A DNA stretch of 64,000 bases from Pirellulales bacterium (GCA_019694435.1 JAIBBZ010000003.1:186001-250000), one strand, 5' to 3'; shown: positions 29,561 through 39,075, numbered from the stretch's first letter. Notes: generated from the sequence alone by a model not told the origin. Program-made: numbers and translations.

Positions 29561-30982
29561 CTAGCCGGCCCGGAGCCGCGCTTCGACCCTGCGCACGAGT
29601 TCATCGACTGGCAGCGAGGCGCCGCCGAGCCGTACGATTTCGTTGGTCTCGCGCCACAGCGCCACCTTGTTGGTCGCCGAGATCACGGTGGTGTGTTTGC
29701 GCTGGCCAAAATAGGCCCCAATCTCGCTGAAAGCGGCCGTCGTGAGCTTGCGAGCCAGGTACATGGCCAGCATTCTTGGATAAGTGGCCTCTTTCGCGCG
29801 GCTGCTCGACTGCAAGTCGGCCGGACGCACGCCGCACACCTCGCAAATCGCCTGCTCGATCTCGGGGAGTTGCACCGGGCGCTGCGCGGCCACGAACAAT
29901 TCGGCCAGCGTCGTACGGGCCATCTCGACGTCGATCGCGCGGCCCGTGGCCTCGACTTCGACCCGCAGCCGGTGGATCGCGCCGATCAGCTCGCGGCCAT
30001 CGCCGCGCAGCCGGGCTGCGATAAAGGCCTCGACTTCGTCGCCCAACTCGAGCCCCTGCCGATCGGCCACCCGCCGCATGATGGCTCGACGCGTGGCTTC
30101 GTCCGCCGGATCGATCCGGCAGACCATGCTGCCCTGCAGCCGGCTCGCCAGCTCGGGTCCCAGGCACGTCAACTCGCTCGGCGAGCGGTCCGCCGCCAGC
30201 ACCACTTGTCCGCCGCTGTCTTGAAGCTGGTCGATCGTGTAGAGCAACTCGTCGAGCGTGGCCCGCTTGTTGCTGAAGAACTGCAGGTCGTCGAGGATCA
30301 ACAACTGGGCGTGCCGATATTTGCGGCGAAACGCCGGCATGCCCGAACCGCGCAAGGCCTCGACAAACTGGCTGGTGAACTGCTCAGCCCGCTGGTAGAT
30401 CAAGTGCGCCTGCGGGCGGCTGATCCGCAATTCCGACCAGAGCGCCTCGAGCAGATGTGTCTTGCCGGTGCCCGGTGGGCCGTACAACACCAAGGGCGTA
30501 ACACGCCCGGGTTCGCGGGCCACGATCTGCGCCGCGGTGTAGCCCACGCGGTTCGACTCGCCGACGACGAACGTGGCGAACTGGGCAAAGCGGCGACGTC
30601 CCGAGTTCGCTTCGGCGCGCGCCTTCGGTGGTTCGAGCACGGCCGTGCCCGAGGCGCTTTCGTCGGCGTCTGCCGGCGGTGTCACGACGGTGAGCGGCTG
30701 GGCGCACTCTTCGGCTGCCGGCGGCTTCACAACTTCGCAAAGCGCGAACTGCACCGCTACGTCTGCCAACCCGATCTGCTGACAAATCTCGGCGATCAAT
30801 TCGCGATAGTTGGTCCGCAGCCAATCGACGTAGAACGCGTCCGGCGTGAGCACTTTGAGGGCGCTACCGTCAAATTGGAATTCGACGTTGCGTCCGAACC
30901 AGGCGGTGTACCGCTGGGCGCCCAGATGAGCCGACAATGCGGCCACAAGCGCCGAGACGATATCCTTATCGTTGAAACTCAC
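29561..30982 (-). CDS. dnaA: chromosomal replication initiator DnaA
   Basis: The 473-residue product has DnaA architecture. Domain I (about residues 1-80) is followed by a variable linker (85-130). The AAA+ domain has Walker A YGPPGTGKTHLL (about 165-176) and Walker B LLILDDLQFF. The C-terminal helix-turn-helix region has YPRMLAMYLARKLTTAAFSEIGAYFGQRKHTTVISA. It opens the replication origin in its ATP form. The usual Asp of the 'RDHTTV' DNA-binding signature is Lys429 here, which is unusual (see findings). GTG at 30982 begins the domain I sequence (SFNDKDIVSALVAAL); a GTG at 31057 would add 25 atypical residues. dnaN, recF and gyrB are not adjacent. A promoter lies 179 bases upstream. Confidence 0.93.
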   Translation of the reverse strand: MSFNDKDIVSALVAALSAHLGAQRYTAWFGRNVEFQFDGSALKVLTPDAFYVDWLRTNYRELIAEICQQIGLADVAVQFALCEVVKPPAAEECAQPLTVVTPPADADESASGTAVLEPPKARAEANSGRRRFAQFATFVVGESNRVGYTAAQIVAREPGRVTPLVLYGPPGTGKTHLLEALWSELRISRPQAHLIYQRAEQFTSQFVEALRGSGMPAFRRKYRHAQLLILDDLQFFSNKRATLDELLYTIDQLQDSGGQVVLAADRSPSELTCLGPELASRLQGSMVCRIDPADEATRRAIMRRVADRQGLELGDEVEAFIAARLRGDGRELIGAIHRLRVEVEATGRAIDVEMARTTLAELFVAAQRPVQLPEIEQAICEVCGVRPADLQSSSRAKEATYPRMLAMYLARKLTTAAFSEIGAYFGQRKHTTVISATNKVALWRETNEIVRLGGASLPVDELVRRVEARLRAG

Positions 30983-31468
30983 GTCCTGTCTGCTCCAGCG
31001 CGCAGCGCGAGCGCCCGAAAACCCTACTGATTCGACGGCGAACGCGTAGCCGCCCACAGCGCAAGGCCGCGGGGGCGGACCATCCTAGAAAGACCCGGCA
31101 CCACAGCCGCGACCCGATGGCCCCCAGCGGCGATGCGATTGACTGTCACCCGGAGCGGCGATTGTAGACCTGCTAGCTACCTTGTCAAAAGACGTCTGAC
31201 CACCCTCGAGCAACGCCGCGCTTGGACGTGCCCGAACCGAGGCAATTCCAGGGCGATACGATGAGGATCGTGTTCGGAATCGGCGATCCTCGACACCGAC
31301 TCGCCGCGTGGAAAACGTGTCGTCCAAATCCAGCACGAACCTGCAGCCCGGTTGGAAGACCGAAACTAAACCTATTGAGAACAACAACTAGCGACGATTC
31401 GTCGGGAACGGCGTCGCACCGCCGCCCCGGGCAAAAGATTTTCGAGCGGCGGCAAAAATCGGACTGGT
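30983..31468. other. dnaA leader and spacer to the GNAT gene
   Basis: It holds the dnaA promoter at 31161-31188. I looked for DnaA boxes (TTATCCACA and close variants) and saw no cluster, so this is not obviously an origin. The part from 31200 to 31450 is less G+C-rich than its surroundings and has no gene. Confidence 0.45.
31161..31188 (-). promoter_or_regulatory. sigma70-type promoter for dnaA
   Basis: Read on the minus strand: -35 TTGACA (31188-31183, perfect), a 16-base spacer, then -10 TACAAT (31166-31161, five of six). Transcription would start near 31153, about 170 bases before the GTG at 30982. It is the best promoter match I found in the window. Confidence 0.6.
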
Positions 31469-32401
31469 TCATTCAGGAAAGATGCGCAAGTAAGTACTGC
31501 GCCGATCCCAAACCGTGAAGCCAGCCTCGCCATACACCCTGGTCGCCGGGAGATTGGCCGTATCGACGGCAACGAGCACCTGTCGGCGCGAAGCCTCACG
31601 GGCCAGCCACAGGCAATGCTCCACCACCTGCTTCCCCCAGCCGCGGCCACGGGCCTCGGGCACCAATCCCATGTAGACCAGCTCCAGGGCCTGTTGCGAG
31701 GGATGATCGGCACAGAGCAGGCAACCGACGTCCTGGCTGCCCTCGCGCACGAGCAGCCACCATTTTGGCGTGAACTGGCCCGTGGCCCGGTAGCCAGCCA
31801 AGACATCGCTCAGATCGCGCACGCCGTTCAACTGTGGACAGTCGAGTGTGTCTTCGTACGTGCGCTCGATGAGCCGTGCCAGCCGCGCATGATTCGTGGC
31901 CGAATAGGGCTCGAACACGAGCGTCGAGGTAGGCGGCCACAGGGGCAACCCAGACTCCCCAACCATCATGTACAGCAAGTCGGCCAGCCACTGGTAACCC
32001 GCACGGCGGAGAAACAAATCGTCCTCGCCGGGCTCGGCGTCGAGCTGCGCCTGTGCAATTCGGCAGCGTCCCTGGGCCATGAACGCCGTCGCCACACGGA
32101 GCAGGTCGTCGCGGATCTGGGTGTCGAGCTGCGCTTCGAGGCCCGGTTCGGCGCGCGGCGGCCAGAGCACGGCCGTCCTGCCGGGCTGCAACATGGCCAA
32201 GACAACGCCTTGCGTGGCGCCGTCCTGCCGGGCCTCGAACAAGCCAGCCAGGCTTCCCCGCCCGGCGGCGACATAATCCAGGATGGCCTGGACCTGCGCG
32301 GAACGTGCGGCCGAATTCAGCCCGTCGAACAGCCGGCCGAGGGCGTCCAGTTGCCTCGAGGGCGGAACGCGGTCGATCGCCAGCGTGTCGTCGAATCGCA
32401 G
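31469..32401 (-). CDS. GNAT-family N-acetyltransferase
   Basis: The 310-residue protein ends in a GNAT domain. LVYMGLVPEARGRGWGKQVVEH near residue 235 contains the acetyl-CoA-binding motif A (RGRGWG), and ANLPATRVYGEAGF near 285 is the usual motif B segment. The first 150 residues look like a second, diverged acetyltransferase-like half (LFEARQDGATQGVVLAMLQ). The acceptor is not known. The ATG at 32401 begins LRFDDTLAIDR. The gene is divergent from the PDZ gene with about 116 bases between. Confidence 0.88.
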   Translation of the reverse strand: MRFDDTLAIDRVPPSRQLDALGRLFDGLNSAARSAQVQAILDYVAAGRGSLAGLFEARQDGATQGVVLAMLQPGRTAVLWPPRAEPGLEAQLDTQIRDDLLRVATAFMAQGRCRIAQAQLDAEPGEDDLFLRRAGYQWLADLLYMMVGESGLPLWPPTSTLVFEPYSATNHARLARLIERTYEDTLDCPQLNGVRDLSDVLAGYRATGQFTPKWWLLVREGSQDVGCLLCADHPSQQALELVYMGLVPEARGRGWGKQVVEHCLWLAREASRRQVLVAVDTANLPATRVYGEAGFTVWDRRSTYLRIFPE

Positions 32402-32472
32402 CATGATAGGCGTCAACATACTGCAAAATGCCATGCCGGGTCTGCGCGCGACATGCCGCGTGCCAGCACGCG

Positions 32473-32478
32473 TATAAT
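32473..32478 (+). promoter_or_regulatory. possible -10 box for the PDZ gene
   Basis: A perfect TATAAT lies 40 bases before the ATG at 32518, giving a short leader of about 33 bases. No good -35 was found at 16-18 bases upstream, so the promoter may be of another type. Confidence 0.35.
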
Positions 32479-32517
32479 GGAGCCGGCCTTGTCCCTGTGC
32501 CGATGGAGTACCGCGCC

Positions 32518-33453
32518 ATGCATCCGCGTCTGCTCGGTCGTCTTTGCCTCGTCGTTTACCTGACCGCGCCAGCCGGCCCGTTGCTGGCGCAGGCCCCCGC
32601 CGCCAACGCCGAGCCCGGCTACCTGGGCCTGATCGCCGACGATCGGAACGAACAAGGCCAAGGCGTCCGGGTGCTCGAAATTGTCCCCTCGGGGCCCGCT
32701 GCGCTGGCCGGCATCGCCGTCAAAGACTTGATCACGGCGATGGGGGGCCAGACCGTTCGCGACATGACCGACCTGGCAAAAATCATCGGCGCATCGAGCG
32801 CCGGTCAGAAGCTCGAGGTCGCGCTGGTGCGCGGCAACGAAAAACTCATCAAGATGCTCACGCTCGGCAAGCGCCCGCCGCCCGGCGAACGCCGCTTCGA
32901 ACAGTTCGGGCAGATCCCCGATGAGCAGGCGGGCACCGCGCCCAGTACCGCGCGGCGGCCGTGGCTGGGCATCCGCGCCAAACCGCTTTCGCCCGAGGCC
33001 CGAGATGCTCTGCGGGCACCTGTCGAAGCCGGCGCGCACGTGACCGAAGTCGTCGCCGATTCGCCCGCCGCGCGCGCGGGCATTCGCGTCGACTCGGTGA
33101 TCGTCGCGCTGGGCGGCCAGGTGGTCGATGGCCCGGCCACGCTGAGCGCGCTGGTTCAAGCCGCCGATCTCAGCAAGCCCCAAACGATCGAGTATTACTA
33201 CGACGGCGCCATGCAGCGCTCGCAGATCCAGCTCGTCGAGATCGAGCGCCCGGCAGCAAGCGCGCCGGCCGGAGCGATGCAAGAAACCCTGCCCGAGCCA
33301 TCGATGCCGGAACAAGCTCCGGCTGATATGGCGGCGCTGCAACGCCGGGTGACCGAGCTCGAAGCCCGGCTAGCGCGGATTGAAGAGATGCTGCGCTCAC
33401 TTTCGCCGCAGCAGCGGGAGACCGACCCCAGCGGCGGTCCCGCGCTGCCGTAA
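32518..33453 (+). CDS. secreted protein with two PDZ domains and a C-terminal coiled coil
   Basis: The 311-residue product has a signal peptide (RLLGRLCLVVYLTAPAGPLLAQA). PDZ domain 1 (about residues 35-115) shows GYLGLIADD and SGPAALAGIAVKDLITAMGG. PDZ domain 2 (about 150-235) shows RPWLGIRAKP and SPAARAGIRVDSVIVALGG. The end is a short coiled coil (AALQRRVTELEARLARIEEML). There is no protease domain, so it is not an HtrA/DegP enzyme; it probably binds peptide C-termini as an adaptor in the periplasm. GGAG stands nine bases before the ATG. Its stop is six bases from the convergent nnrE stop. Confidence 0.9.
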   Translation: MHPRLLGRLCLVVYLTAPAGPLLAQAPAANAEPGYLGLIADDRNEQGQGVRVLEIVPSGPAALAGIAVKDLITAMGGQTVRDMTDLAKIIGASSAGQKLEVALVRGNEKLIKMLTLGKRPPPGERRFEQFGQIPDEQAGTAPSTARRPWLGIRAKPLSPEARDALRAPVEAGAHVTEVVADSPAARAGIRVDSVIVALGGQVVDGPATLSALVQAADLSKPQTIEYYYDGAMQRSQIQLVEIERPAASAPAGAMQETLPEPSMPEQAPADMAALQRRVTELEARLARIEEMLRSLSPQQRETDPSGGPALP

Positions 33454-33459
33454 ACACGG

Positions 33460-34176
33460 CTAGCGCTGCGGTGCGCCCGCTTGCGCCGCTGCTTCGGCCT
33501 CGGCGAAGATTGTTTCGAGCAACCGTCGGGGCGCGCCGATATCGAGCACGGCAATCTCGCCGGTGAAATCCGCGGCACCGGGCGCAACGAGCGCCGGCTT
33601 CAGCGCCACGAACGTGCACGTCAGTTGCGCGCGGATCGTCCGCGGCGAGACGAAGCCGGCGTCGCAATCCAGTCCACTGGGCAGATCGACCGCCACGACG
33701 GGCCGGCCAGCCGCATTTATCGCGGCAATGGCCTCCCCCGCCGGCGCACGCGGTTCGCCACGCGCGCCGGTGCCCAGCAAAGAATCGACAATCCAGCTCG
33801 CCCGGGCCAGACGTTCGGCCACCCCGGACATTTCGAACCCCTTCCCGAGCACGGCCGCCTGGATGCCGGCACGCTGGACGATCGCCCAATTGGCCGCCGC
33901 GTCGGGCGATAGCTGCGCTGGCTCGGCAAACAAGAGCACTTCGACCGGCCAGCCTCGCAGATCGAGGTGCCGGGCGATCACCAGCCCGTCGCCGCCGTTG
34001 TTGCCGCGGCCGCAACAAACCACCACGGGCTCCGCCGGCTGGGAGAGCAGTCGCGGCTCGAGCCGGTCGACCACGCCGCGTCCGGCGTTCTCCATGAGCA
34101 CGAGCCCGGAAACGCCGAATTCGGCCACCGCGCGGCGGTCGATCTCGCCCGACCAATGCCGATTGAGCACTTGCAT
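33460..34176 (-). CDS. nnrE: NAD(P)H-hydrate epimerase
   Basis: The 238-residue product is the N-terminal YjeF domain alone, without the fused ADP-dependent dehydratase found in E. coli Nnr. GLVLMENAGRGVVD near residue 25, VCCGRGNNGGDGLVIARHL near 55 and VDLPSGLDCDAG near 165 are the family signatures (Asn and Asp of NNGGDG bind metal and substrate). It converts the R form of damaged NAD(P)H hydrate to the S form, for repair by a dehydratase that is not in this window. AAGGA lies upstream of the ATG at 34176. Confidence 0.95.
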   Translation of the reverse strand: MQVLNRHWSGEIDRRAVAEFGVSGLVLMENAGRGVVDRLEPRLLSQPAEPVVVCCGRGNNGGDGLVIARHLDLRGWPVEVLLFAEPAQLSPDAAANWAIVQRAGIQAAVLGKGFEMSGVAERLARASWIVDSLLGTGARGEPRAPAGEAIAAINAAGRPVVAVDLPSGLDCDAGFVSPRTIRAQLTCTFVALKPALVAPGAADFTGEIAVLDIGAPRRLLETIFAEAEAAAQAGAPQR

Positions 34177-34339
34177 GACGGCGATATTCCTTTGCTACGG
34201 AACCGTTTAACGACGATTGCTAGAATACCGCCGGGCGGGGCCGCGCAGGAGCCGCCGGCGGCGGGGCAAGAATCGGGGCTGGCAGACGAATAGGTCTGCT
34301 GAGTCGAGTCTCCAGGCCGGGCCAACGAAGGAGCGATCG

Positions 34340-35656
34340 ATGTGCCGTACCAAGCACCATGCCTGTTCGCGAAGCCGCCGGCACGGCGGTGGCCTGTTTC
34401 GCCTGCTCCTGTTCGTCGGACTCGCCGTGTGGGTCGTCAAGGGCTGCGCCCTGCGGCCCTTCCATAACGAGCGCTACGATACCATCGAGCTTTCGGCCAG
34501 CGGGCTGACCAACCTGGAGGTCAAGAGCCTGCACGGCGAGATTCGCATCGAGGGCGATACGGCGCCCCATGCGGCCGTCCGTGTGATGGCCACGGTCCAT
34601 GCGCAAGCATCTTCGCAAGAGGCCGTCCAGGAAGCCCTCGACGCGGTCGAGGTGATTACGCCCATCTCGGACGACGGTCGCATGCTGCGTCTTGATTGGC
34701 GCTGGCGCGACGGCCATCAACGCTCGGTGAGCGTGTGGGTCGATTACCACGTCGAGCTGCCGGCACTGGTGGCCGTGCATCTGCAAACCGTCAACGGGCA
34801 GCTCGAAGTGAACGACATGCTGGCCCCGGCCAAGCTGTCTTCGCAGAACGGCGAGATCAATGTGCGCGGCGTCCGCCAGCGACTCGACGCCTCGACGCAA
34901 AACGGCCAGATTAACGTCGTTACCGCGGCGCCCGACGTCCATATCGAAAGCCAAAACGGCACGCTCGATGTGGTCCTTTTGGCCCCAGGGCCCGTGCAGG
35001 GAGAAATCAACACCCACAACGGGGCGGTTGAAGTCGGATTCGGGCCGCAGACCGCTTGCGACGTACAGTGCCAGACTCATAACGGCGCCATCGACGACGA
35101 CCTCGAACTCGAAGGCAAGAAGCGCAAGAACCGATCGCTGACGGGTCGCGTCCATGGCGGCGGCAGCGAGCTATCGATCACCACGCACAACGGCTCGATC
35201 ACGCTCGACGAATCGGACAAGGAGCTGGACGAGCCCGCGATCGACGATGCCTTGCCGAAACCAGCGACCGGCCAAGGCGCATCGGTTCCGGACGTGCAGA
35301 GCGTTGAAGACACGGTCGAAGCGGTCGTCGAACGTGTCGCCGAGCAAGTCGAACGCGCGGCCGACGCGGTCGAGGCCCGGGTCGAAGAGATCGAGCGCCA
35401 CCTCGAGACTTCGATCGATACGATACAGCCAATCACACCGGCGCCGCCCGCAGCACCGTCTCCGCCGGCCAGTCCGACGGCCCCTGCCGAGCCTGCGGCG
35501 CCCACGCCGCCTGCGCCTCCACAAACGCCCGTTGCGCCGATGCCGCCCCAGGCACCCGAAGCGCCGCCAACGAGCGAACAAACCCAGCCGCCGTCGAGCT
35601 TCGAGGCATTTTGGCGGGCGGCGGGCCGACTTTTCGCTCGCGAGAAAGCGAACTAA
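34340..35656 (+). CDS. DUF4097-type beta-helix-like protein with Pro-rich tail
   Basis: The 438-residue product has an N-terminal hydrophobic segment (GGLFRLLLFVGLAVWVVKGC) and then a DUF4097-like domain (about residues 45-300) of short beta repeats. They read LKVKSLHGEI-like, VHLQTVNGQLEVND, LSSQNGEINVRG, ASTQNGQINVV, IESQNGTLDVV, INTHNGAVEVGF and ITTHNGSITLDE. The repeated NG turn marks a right-handed beta solenoid. A possible coiled coil (VEAVVERVAEQVERAADAV) and a Pro/Ala-rich tail (about 365-420) follow. Such proteins are thought to be envelope or adhesion-like; no enzymatic role is known. GAAGGAG before the ATG at 34340 fixes the start. Confidence 0.82.
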   Translation: MCRTKHHACSRSRRHGGGLFRLLLFVGLAVWVVKGCALRPFHNERYDTIELSASGLTNLEVKSLHGEIRIEGDTAPHAAVRVMATVHAQASSQEAVQEALDAVEVITPISDDGRMLRLDWRWRDGHQRSVSVWVDYHVELPALVAVHLQTVNGQLEVNDMLAPAKLSSQNGEINVRGVRQRLDASTQNGQINVVTAAPDVHIESQNGTLDVVLLAPGPVQGEINTHNGAVEVGFGPQTACDVQCQTHNGAIDDDLELEGKKRKNRSLTGRVHGGGSELSITTHNGSITLDESDKELDEPAIDDALPKPATGQGASVPDVQSVEDTVEAVVERVAEQVERAADAVEARVEEIERHLETSIDTIQPITPAPPAAPSPPASPTAPAEPAAPTPPAPPQTPVAPMPPQAPEAPPTSEQTQPPSSFEAFWRAAGRLFAREKAN

Positions 35657-35722
35657 AATAGCGCATCGTCATCCTGGCAGCGCCGCCGAGTGCCGCTGCC
35701 GTTCGGCTCAAGGGACGTTGCG

Positions 35723-35965
35723 ATGCCGCTCTACGAATACGTCTGTCAGGACTGCCACAACGCCTGCGAACTCCTGGTGCGCGGCTCCGAACGGCCTCTC
35801 TGCCCGAATTGCCAGAGCCAGCGGCTCGAAAAGCTGTTGAGCGTCACCGCGGCGCCCGTGACGGGCAGCGCCTCGTTGCCGGTCTGCGGCACCTCGGGCG
35901 CCCCGCGCCCGGCCGGCGGCTGCGGCGCGCCGTGGTGTGGAACCGGCGGCTGCGGCGGAATGTAG
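35723..35965 (+). CDS. FmdB-type zinc-ribbon protein
   Basis: The 80-residue product starts MPLYEYVCQDC, the FmdB-family N-terminus. Cys8-x2-Cys11 and Cys27-x2-Cys30 would hold one zinc. The tail is Gly/Cys-rich (GGCGAPWCGTGGCGGM). FmdB proteins are putative regulators named for the formamidase/formate operons of methylotrophs, but the role is not established. AGGGA lies seven bases before the ATG at 35723. It follows the DUF4097 gene by 66 bases on the same strand. Confidence 0.9.
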   Translation: MPLYEYVCQDCHNACELLVRGSERPLCPNCQSQRLEKLLSVTAAPVTGSASLPVCGTSGAPRPAGGCGAPWCGTGGCGGM

Positions 35966-36357
35966 CCTTGGTCGCGCGCCGCCCGGAGCCTGGCTGACAT
36001 CGCCTGGTCGGCCGCCGCGATCACGGGGCTTTCGATCCCTTCCGCAGTAACGGCACGCGTTAGTGCAACTGGGCCTACGGCGCGCGAGATCTCAGCAACG
36101 CCGCGCAAACCAGCGATTGCGGGCCAGTTCAATCCCAACGAGCGCCGATGGCGGTTGGCAAGTCGTTTGCTATCGAGGTCGAGCCAAGTTCAGTCGCCAA
36201 AGCGCAAGCCACATGGGCGCCAGATTTCGTTGCGCGGGCGACTGCTTCGCGAGTTGGAGCAACCGCCGGCACATTAAAAAAAGCCCCGGGGTGAGAACAC
36301 CTCCGGGGCTTGGATCGTTACGCTCGTTGCTCGTCGCCCGGGGTGGGGCGGCGGCGA
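35966..36357. other. gene-free stretch with a terminator
   Basis: No gene is supported in the 392 bases. The only feature is the intrinsic terminator at 36276-36311 serving the minus-strand gene to its right. Confidence 0.5.
36276..36311 (-). terminator. intrinsic terminator of the Cys/Pro-rich secreted protein gene
   Basis: On the minus strand AAGCCCCGG (36311-36303) pairs with CCGGGGCTT (36289-36281) around a short loop and is followed by seven T residues (36282-36276, shared with the stem end). It is 47 bases past the stop at 36358. Confidence 0.8.
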
Positions 36358-37500
36358 TCAGGGGATCAAGAACACCAGGCCCGTGGCCGTGGCACCCTCG
36401 ACCAGCGCTCCTCGCAGGCTGAGCGGGAACGGATAGAGCAGGTGCGGCGCACAACTGCCCGGGCGGTAGTAGCCCAACGGGTAGATGCACTCGCAAGGCG
36501 TCTCGATGCCCATCTTGTAGGGCAGGATCGGCAGCGTACCGAAGAAGTGCGCACCCGAGATGAACGGCTGCAAGCACGGGTGGCAACTGTGGCCATAGCG
36601 CTCCAGCGCGACTTCCTCGAAGTACAGCGGCTTGTGGCACAGGCCCGAAGCCTTCCACGTATAGGTCGTCATCGACCAGCACCGGGGGATGAACGTCTCG
36701 TTGCCCAACGTGCATTCCGGCGGAAAGCGGTCGCCTTCAGCCGCGATGCTATTGGTGATCTGCGAGATCGGCTTCAAATCGCGCGGGCTGGGGCATTCGC
36801 CGTCGTTGGCTTGCGGCGCGCGGGCCAATTCACGGTCGAGGTCTTCGTCCTGGCCGCTCGGTTCGGGCAGCTCCGGCTCCAGCGGCGAAGGTTCGACCGG
36901 CGTGAAGCCGGGCTCCGGCACGTCGGTCGGGTTCTCCTCGGGCATCGCCGGCTCTTCGGTCGGTGTCTCTTCGAGCGGCGGCAGATCGGGCATCGCTTCC
37001 TCTTCCGGAAGATCGAGCGTCGATTCGCCCGGCAACTCGGCCGGCGGCTCGTCGTTCAACGTCGGCTGCTGGCGTGCCGCGGTCGTGGCTTGTGGGTCTT
37101 GCAAGGCCTGGGCGCGGATCACGCGCGAGACCGACTTCTTCTTGACCGAGACAGGTTCTTCGAAGGCCACGGGCACAATCTCGGCCTCGTGCTTCGCGGC
37201 GGCTTGCTTGGCGATGCTGGGCCGCTTCCAGCGCAGTGTCGATTTGCCGGACGACTTCTTCGCATGGCCGGCAGAATTCTGCCCGGAAGATTTCACGGCG
37301 GCGGCCGTCGGGCGATTGCCCGACCAGCCGGCCTCTCCGGCCCGAGCCGAGCTGCCGGCGAACCAGCAGGTGTGGGCGAAGATCAGTGTCCAAGCGACCG
37401 CGACGAGCGCCCCTGGGCGGCCACCCGAGGCGTTAGCCTCCGTCGCCGCTGGCGAACTCCATCGTGTAGTTGGGCGCTTCCTGCGTGATCGCAATGTCAT
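36358..37500 (-). CDS. secreted planctomycete protein with Cys-rich C-terminal domain
   Basis: The 380-residue product has an N-terminal hydrophobic stretch (about residues 30-50, [20 protein letters not shown]) after a basic segment. A low-complexity Lys/Pro/Glu-rich region (60-240) and a Cys/aromatic domain (250-380) follow. The domain reads [52 protein letters not shown] and YYRPGSCAP. This pattern recurs in planctomycete genomes without a known function. Its first 68 bases overlap the 3' end of guaB in another frame. No ATG, GTG or TTG occurs between there and the hydrophobic stretch, so a coupled start inside guaB is likely. An intrinsic terminator follows the stop. Confidence 0.8.
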   Translation of the reverse strand: MTLRSRRKRPTTRWSSPAATEANASGGRPGALVAVAWTLIFAHTCWFAGSSARAGEAGWSGNRPTAAAVKSSGQNSAGHAKKSSGKSTLRWKRPSIAKQAAAKHEAEIVPVAFEEPVSVKKKSVSRVIRAQALQDPQATTAARQQPTLNDEPPAELPGESTLDLPEEEAMPDLPPLEETPTEEPAMPEENPTDVPEPGFTPVEPSPLEPELPEPSGQDEDLDRELARAPQANDGECPSPRDLKPISQITNSIAAEGDRFPPECTLGNETFIPRCWSMTTYTWKASGLCHKPLYFEEVALERYGHSCHPCLQPFISGAHFFGTLPILPYKMGIETPCECIYPLGYYRPGSCAPHLLYPFPLSLRGALVEGATATGLVFLIP

Positions 37501-38920
37501 GAGGGTGACTCTCCCGCATGCTGGCCGGTGAAACCTGGATGAACTGGGTCTTGGTCCGGAGCTCTTCGATGTTGCGACAGCCGCAATAGCCCATCCCGGC
37601 CCGCATCCCGCCCACCAGTTGATAGGCGAACGGTCCCAGCGGTCCTTTGAAGGGCACGCGGCCTTCGACCCCTTCGGGCACGAGCTTTCCGTTCCCCTGC
37701 GTCGTCTGTCGGTAGCGTTCGCTGGAGCCTTTGACCATGGCGCCGAGCGAACCCATGCCGCGATAGCGTTTGAACGTTCGTCCCTGGTAGAGGATCATCT
37801 CGCCGGGGCTTTCGGCCAGTCCGGCGAACAACCCTCCGATCATGACCGCGTGCGCCCCGGCGGCGATGGCCTTCGTCAGGTCGCCCGAGTAGCGGATCCC
37901 GCCATCGGCGATGATCGGCGTGTCGGTTGGCCCGGCGGCTTTCGCGGCCTGGAAGATCGCGGTAATCTGCGGAACGCCTACTCCTGAAATGACTCGGGTC
38001 GTACAGATCGACCCCGGCCCGATGCCTACTTTGACAGCATCGGCCCCGGCTTCGATCAGGTCTTTGCAGCCTTCGTAAGTCGCCACGTTGCCCGCGACGA
38101 CGTCAATATCCCAGCGTTGCTTGATGGTGCGGACGGTCTCGATGACGTTGGCCGAGTGCCCGTGAGCACTGTCGACCACCAGCACGTCGACATCCTTGCT
38201 GATCAGGCTCTCCACGCGTTCGTAATCGTGCACACCGACGGCGGCTCCGACGCGCAGCCGTCCTTGCCGGTCTTTGCAGGCCAGCGGGTAGCGGCGCATC
38301 TTGTCGATGTCTTTGATCGTGATCAGTCCGATCAGTCTGTATTTTTCGTCCACCAGTAGCAGTTTCTCGACCTTATTTGCCATCAGAATCTTTTCAGCTT
38401 CCTCAAGCGTTACAGTCCCCGTTGCTGTCACGAGCTGCTGGCGCGTCATGACTTCACCGACGCGCAGGTCGTTGGTCTCGAGAAACCTCAGGTCGCGCCG
38501 CGTGAGAATGCCTTCGAGCCGCCCGTCGGCCGCAGTGATGGGAATGCCCGAGACGTTCTTCTGGTCCATCACTTCGCGGGCCTTACCAACGGTCGCGTCG
38601 GGCGGCAGCGAGACCGGATCGAAGATGATGCCGTTGGCGCTGCGTTTGACCTTGTCGACCTCGCCCGTCTGCTCGGCGATCGACATGTTCTTGTGGATCA
38701 CGCCGAGACCTCCCTCTTGGGCCAAGGCGATGGCCATCTCGGCCTCGGTGACGGTGTCCATTGGCGAGCTCACCAAGGGAATGTTGAGCGTGATCCGCCG
38801 GGTGAACCGTGTGGCGACGTCGACCTCGGCCGGGACGACCGTGCTGTAGCGCGGCTGCAACAGCACGTCGTCGAACGTGATCGCGGAGCCTAGAAACTTT
38901 TCGCCGAGATGATCGTCCAT
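37433..38920 (-). CDS. guaB: IMP dehydrogenase
   Basis: The 495-residue product oxidises IMP to XMP with NAD, the first step toward GTP. It has the (beta/alpha)8 fold interrupted by two CBS domains (about residues 95-220). The motifs are complete: [11 protein letters not shown] at the start, VVDSAHGHS near 247, [12 protein letters not shown] with the catalytic Cys306 near 300, [11 protein letters not shown] near 345 and MGSLGAM near 395. The length is normal. A sigma70-type promoter lies just upstream. The next gene overlaps its 3' end and is probably translated from the same transcript. Confidence 0.98.
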   Translation of the reverse strand: MDDHLGEKFLGSAITFDDVLLQPRYSTVVPAEVDVATRFTRRITLNIPLVSSPMDTVTEAEMAIALAQEGGLGVIHKNMSIAEQTGEVDKVKRSANGIIFDPVSLPPDATVGKAREVMDQKNVSGIPITAADGRLEGILTRRDLRFLETNDLRVGEVMTRQQLVTATGTVTLEEAEKILMANKVEKLLLVDEKYRLIGLITIKDIDKMRRYPLACKDRQGRLRVGAAVGVHDYERVESLISKDVDVLVVDSAHGHSANVIETVRTIKQRWDIDVVAGNVATYEGCKDLIEAGADAVKVGIGPGSICTTRVISGVGVPQITAIFQAAKAAGPTDTPIIADGGIRYSGDLTKAIAAGAHAVMIGGLFAGLAESPGEMILYQGRTFKRYRGMGSLGAMVKGSSERYRQTTQGNGKLVPEGVEGRVPFKGPLGPFAYQLVGGMRAGMGYCGCRNIEELRTKTQFIQVSPASMRESHPHDIAITQEAPNYTMEFASGDGG

Positions 38921-38962
38921 GGTGGCAGCCTCGCTTTCCGGCCGGGGTGGCGATAATCCCGT

Positions 38963-38992
38963 ATTATGCCGGCTTGGCGCGCAGGCTGTAAA
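38963..38992 (-). promoter_or_regulatory. sigma70-type promoter for guaB
   Basis: On the minus strand: -35 TTTACA (38992-38987, five of six), an 18-base spacer and -10 CATAAT (38968-38963, five of six). Transcription would start near 38955, about 35 bases before the ATG at 38920. Confidence 0.5.
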
Positions 38993-39075
38993 TGACCGCG
39001 ACGCAGGCGGCCTAAGCTCCGTCTGCGAGGGGCGTTAGCGGCTTTGCATCAAGTGCCGTGCGACACGGCCCGGCG

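Noticed and set aside
36063-36422. 120-codon frame on the plus strand past the FmdB gene
   Set aside because: It runs through an intrinsic terminator of the opposite strand and into antisense of a real gene, with no family likeness.
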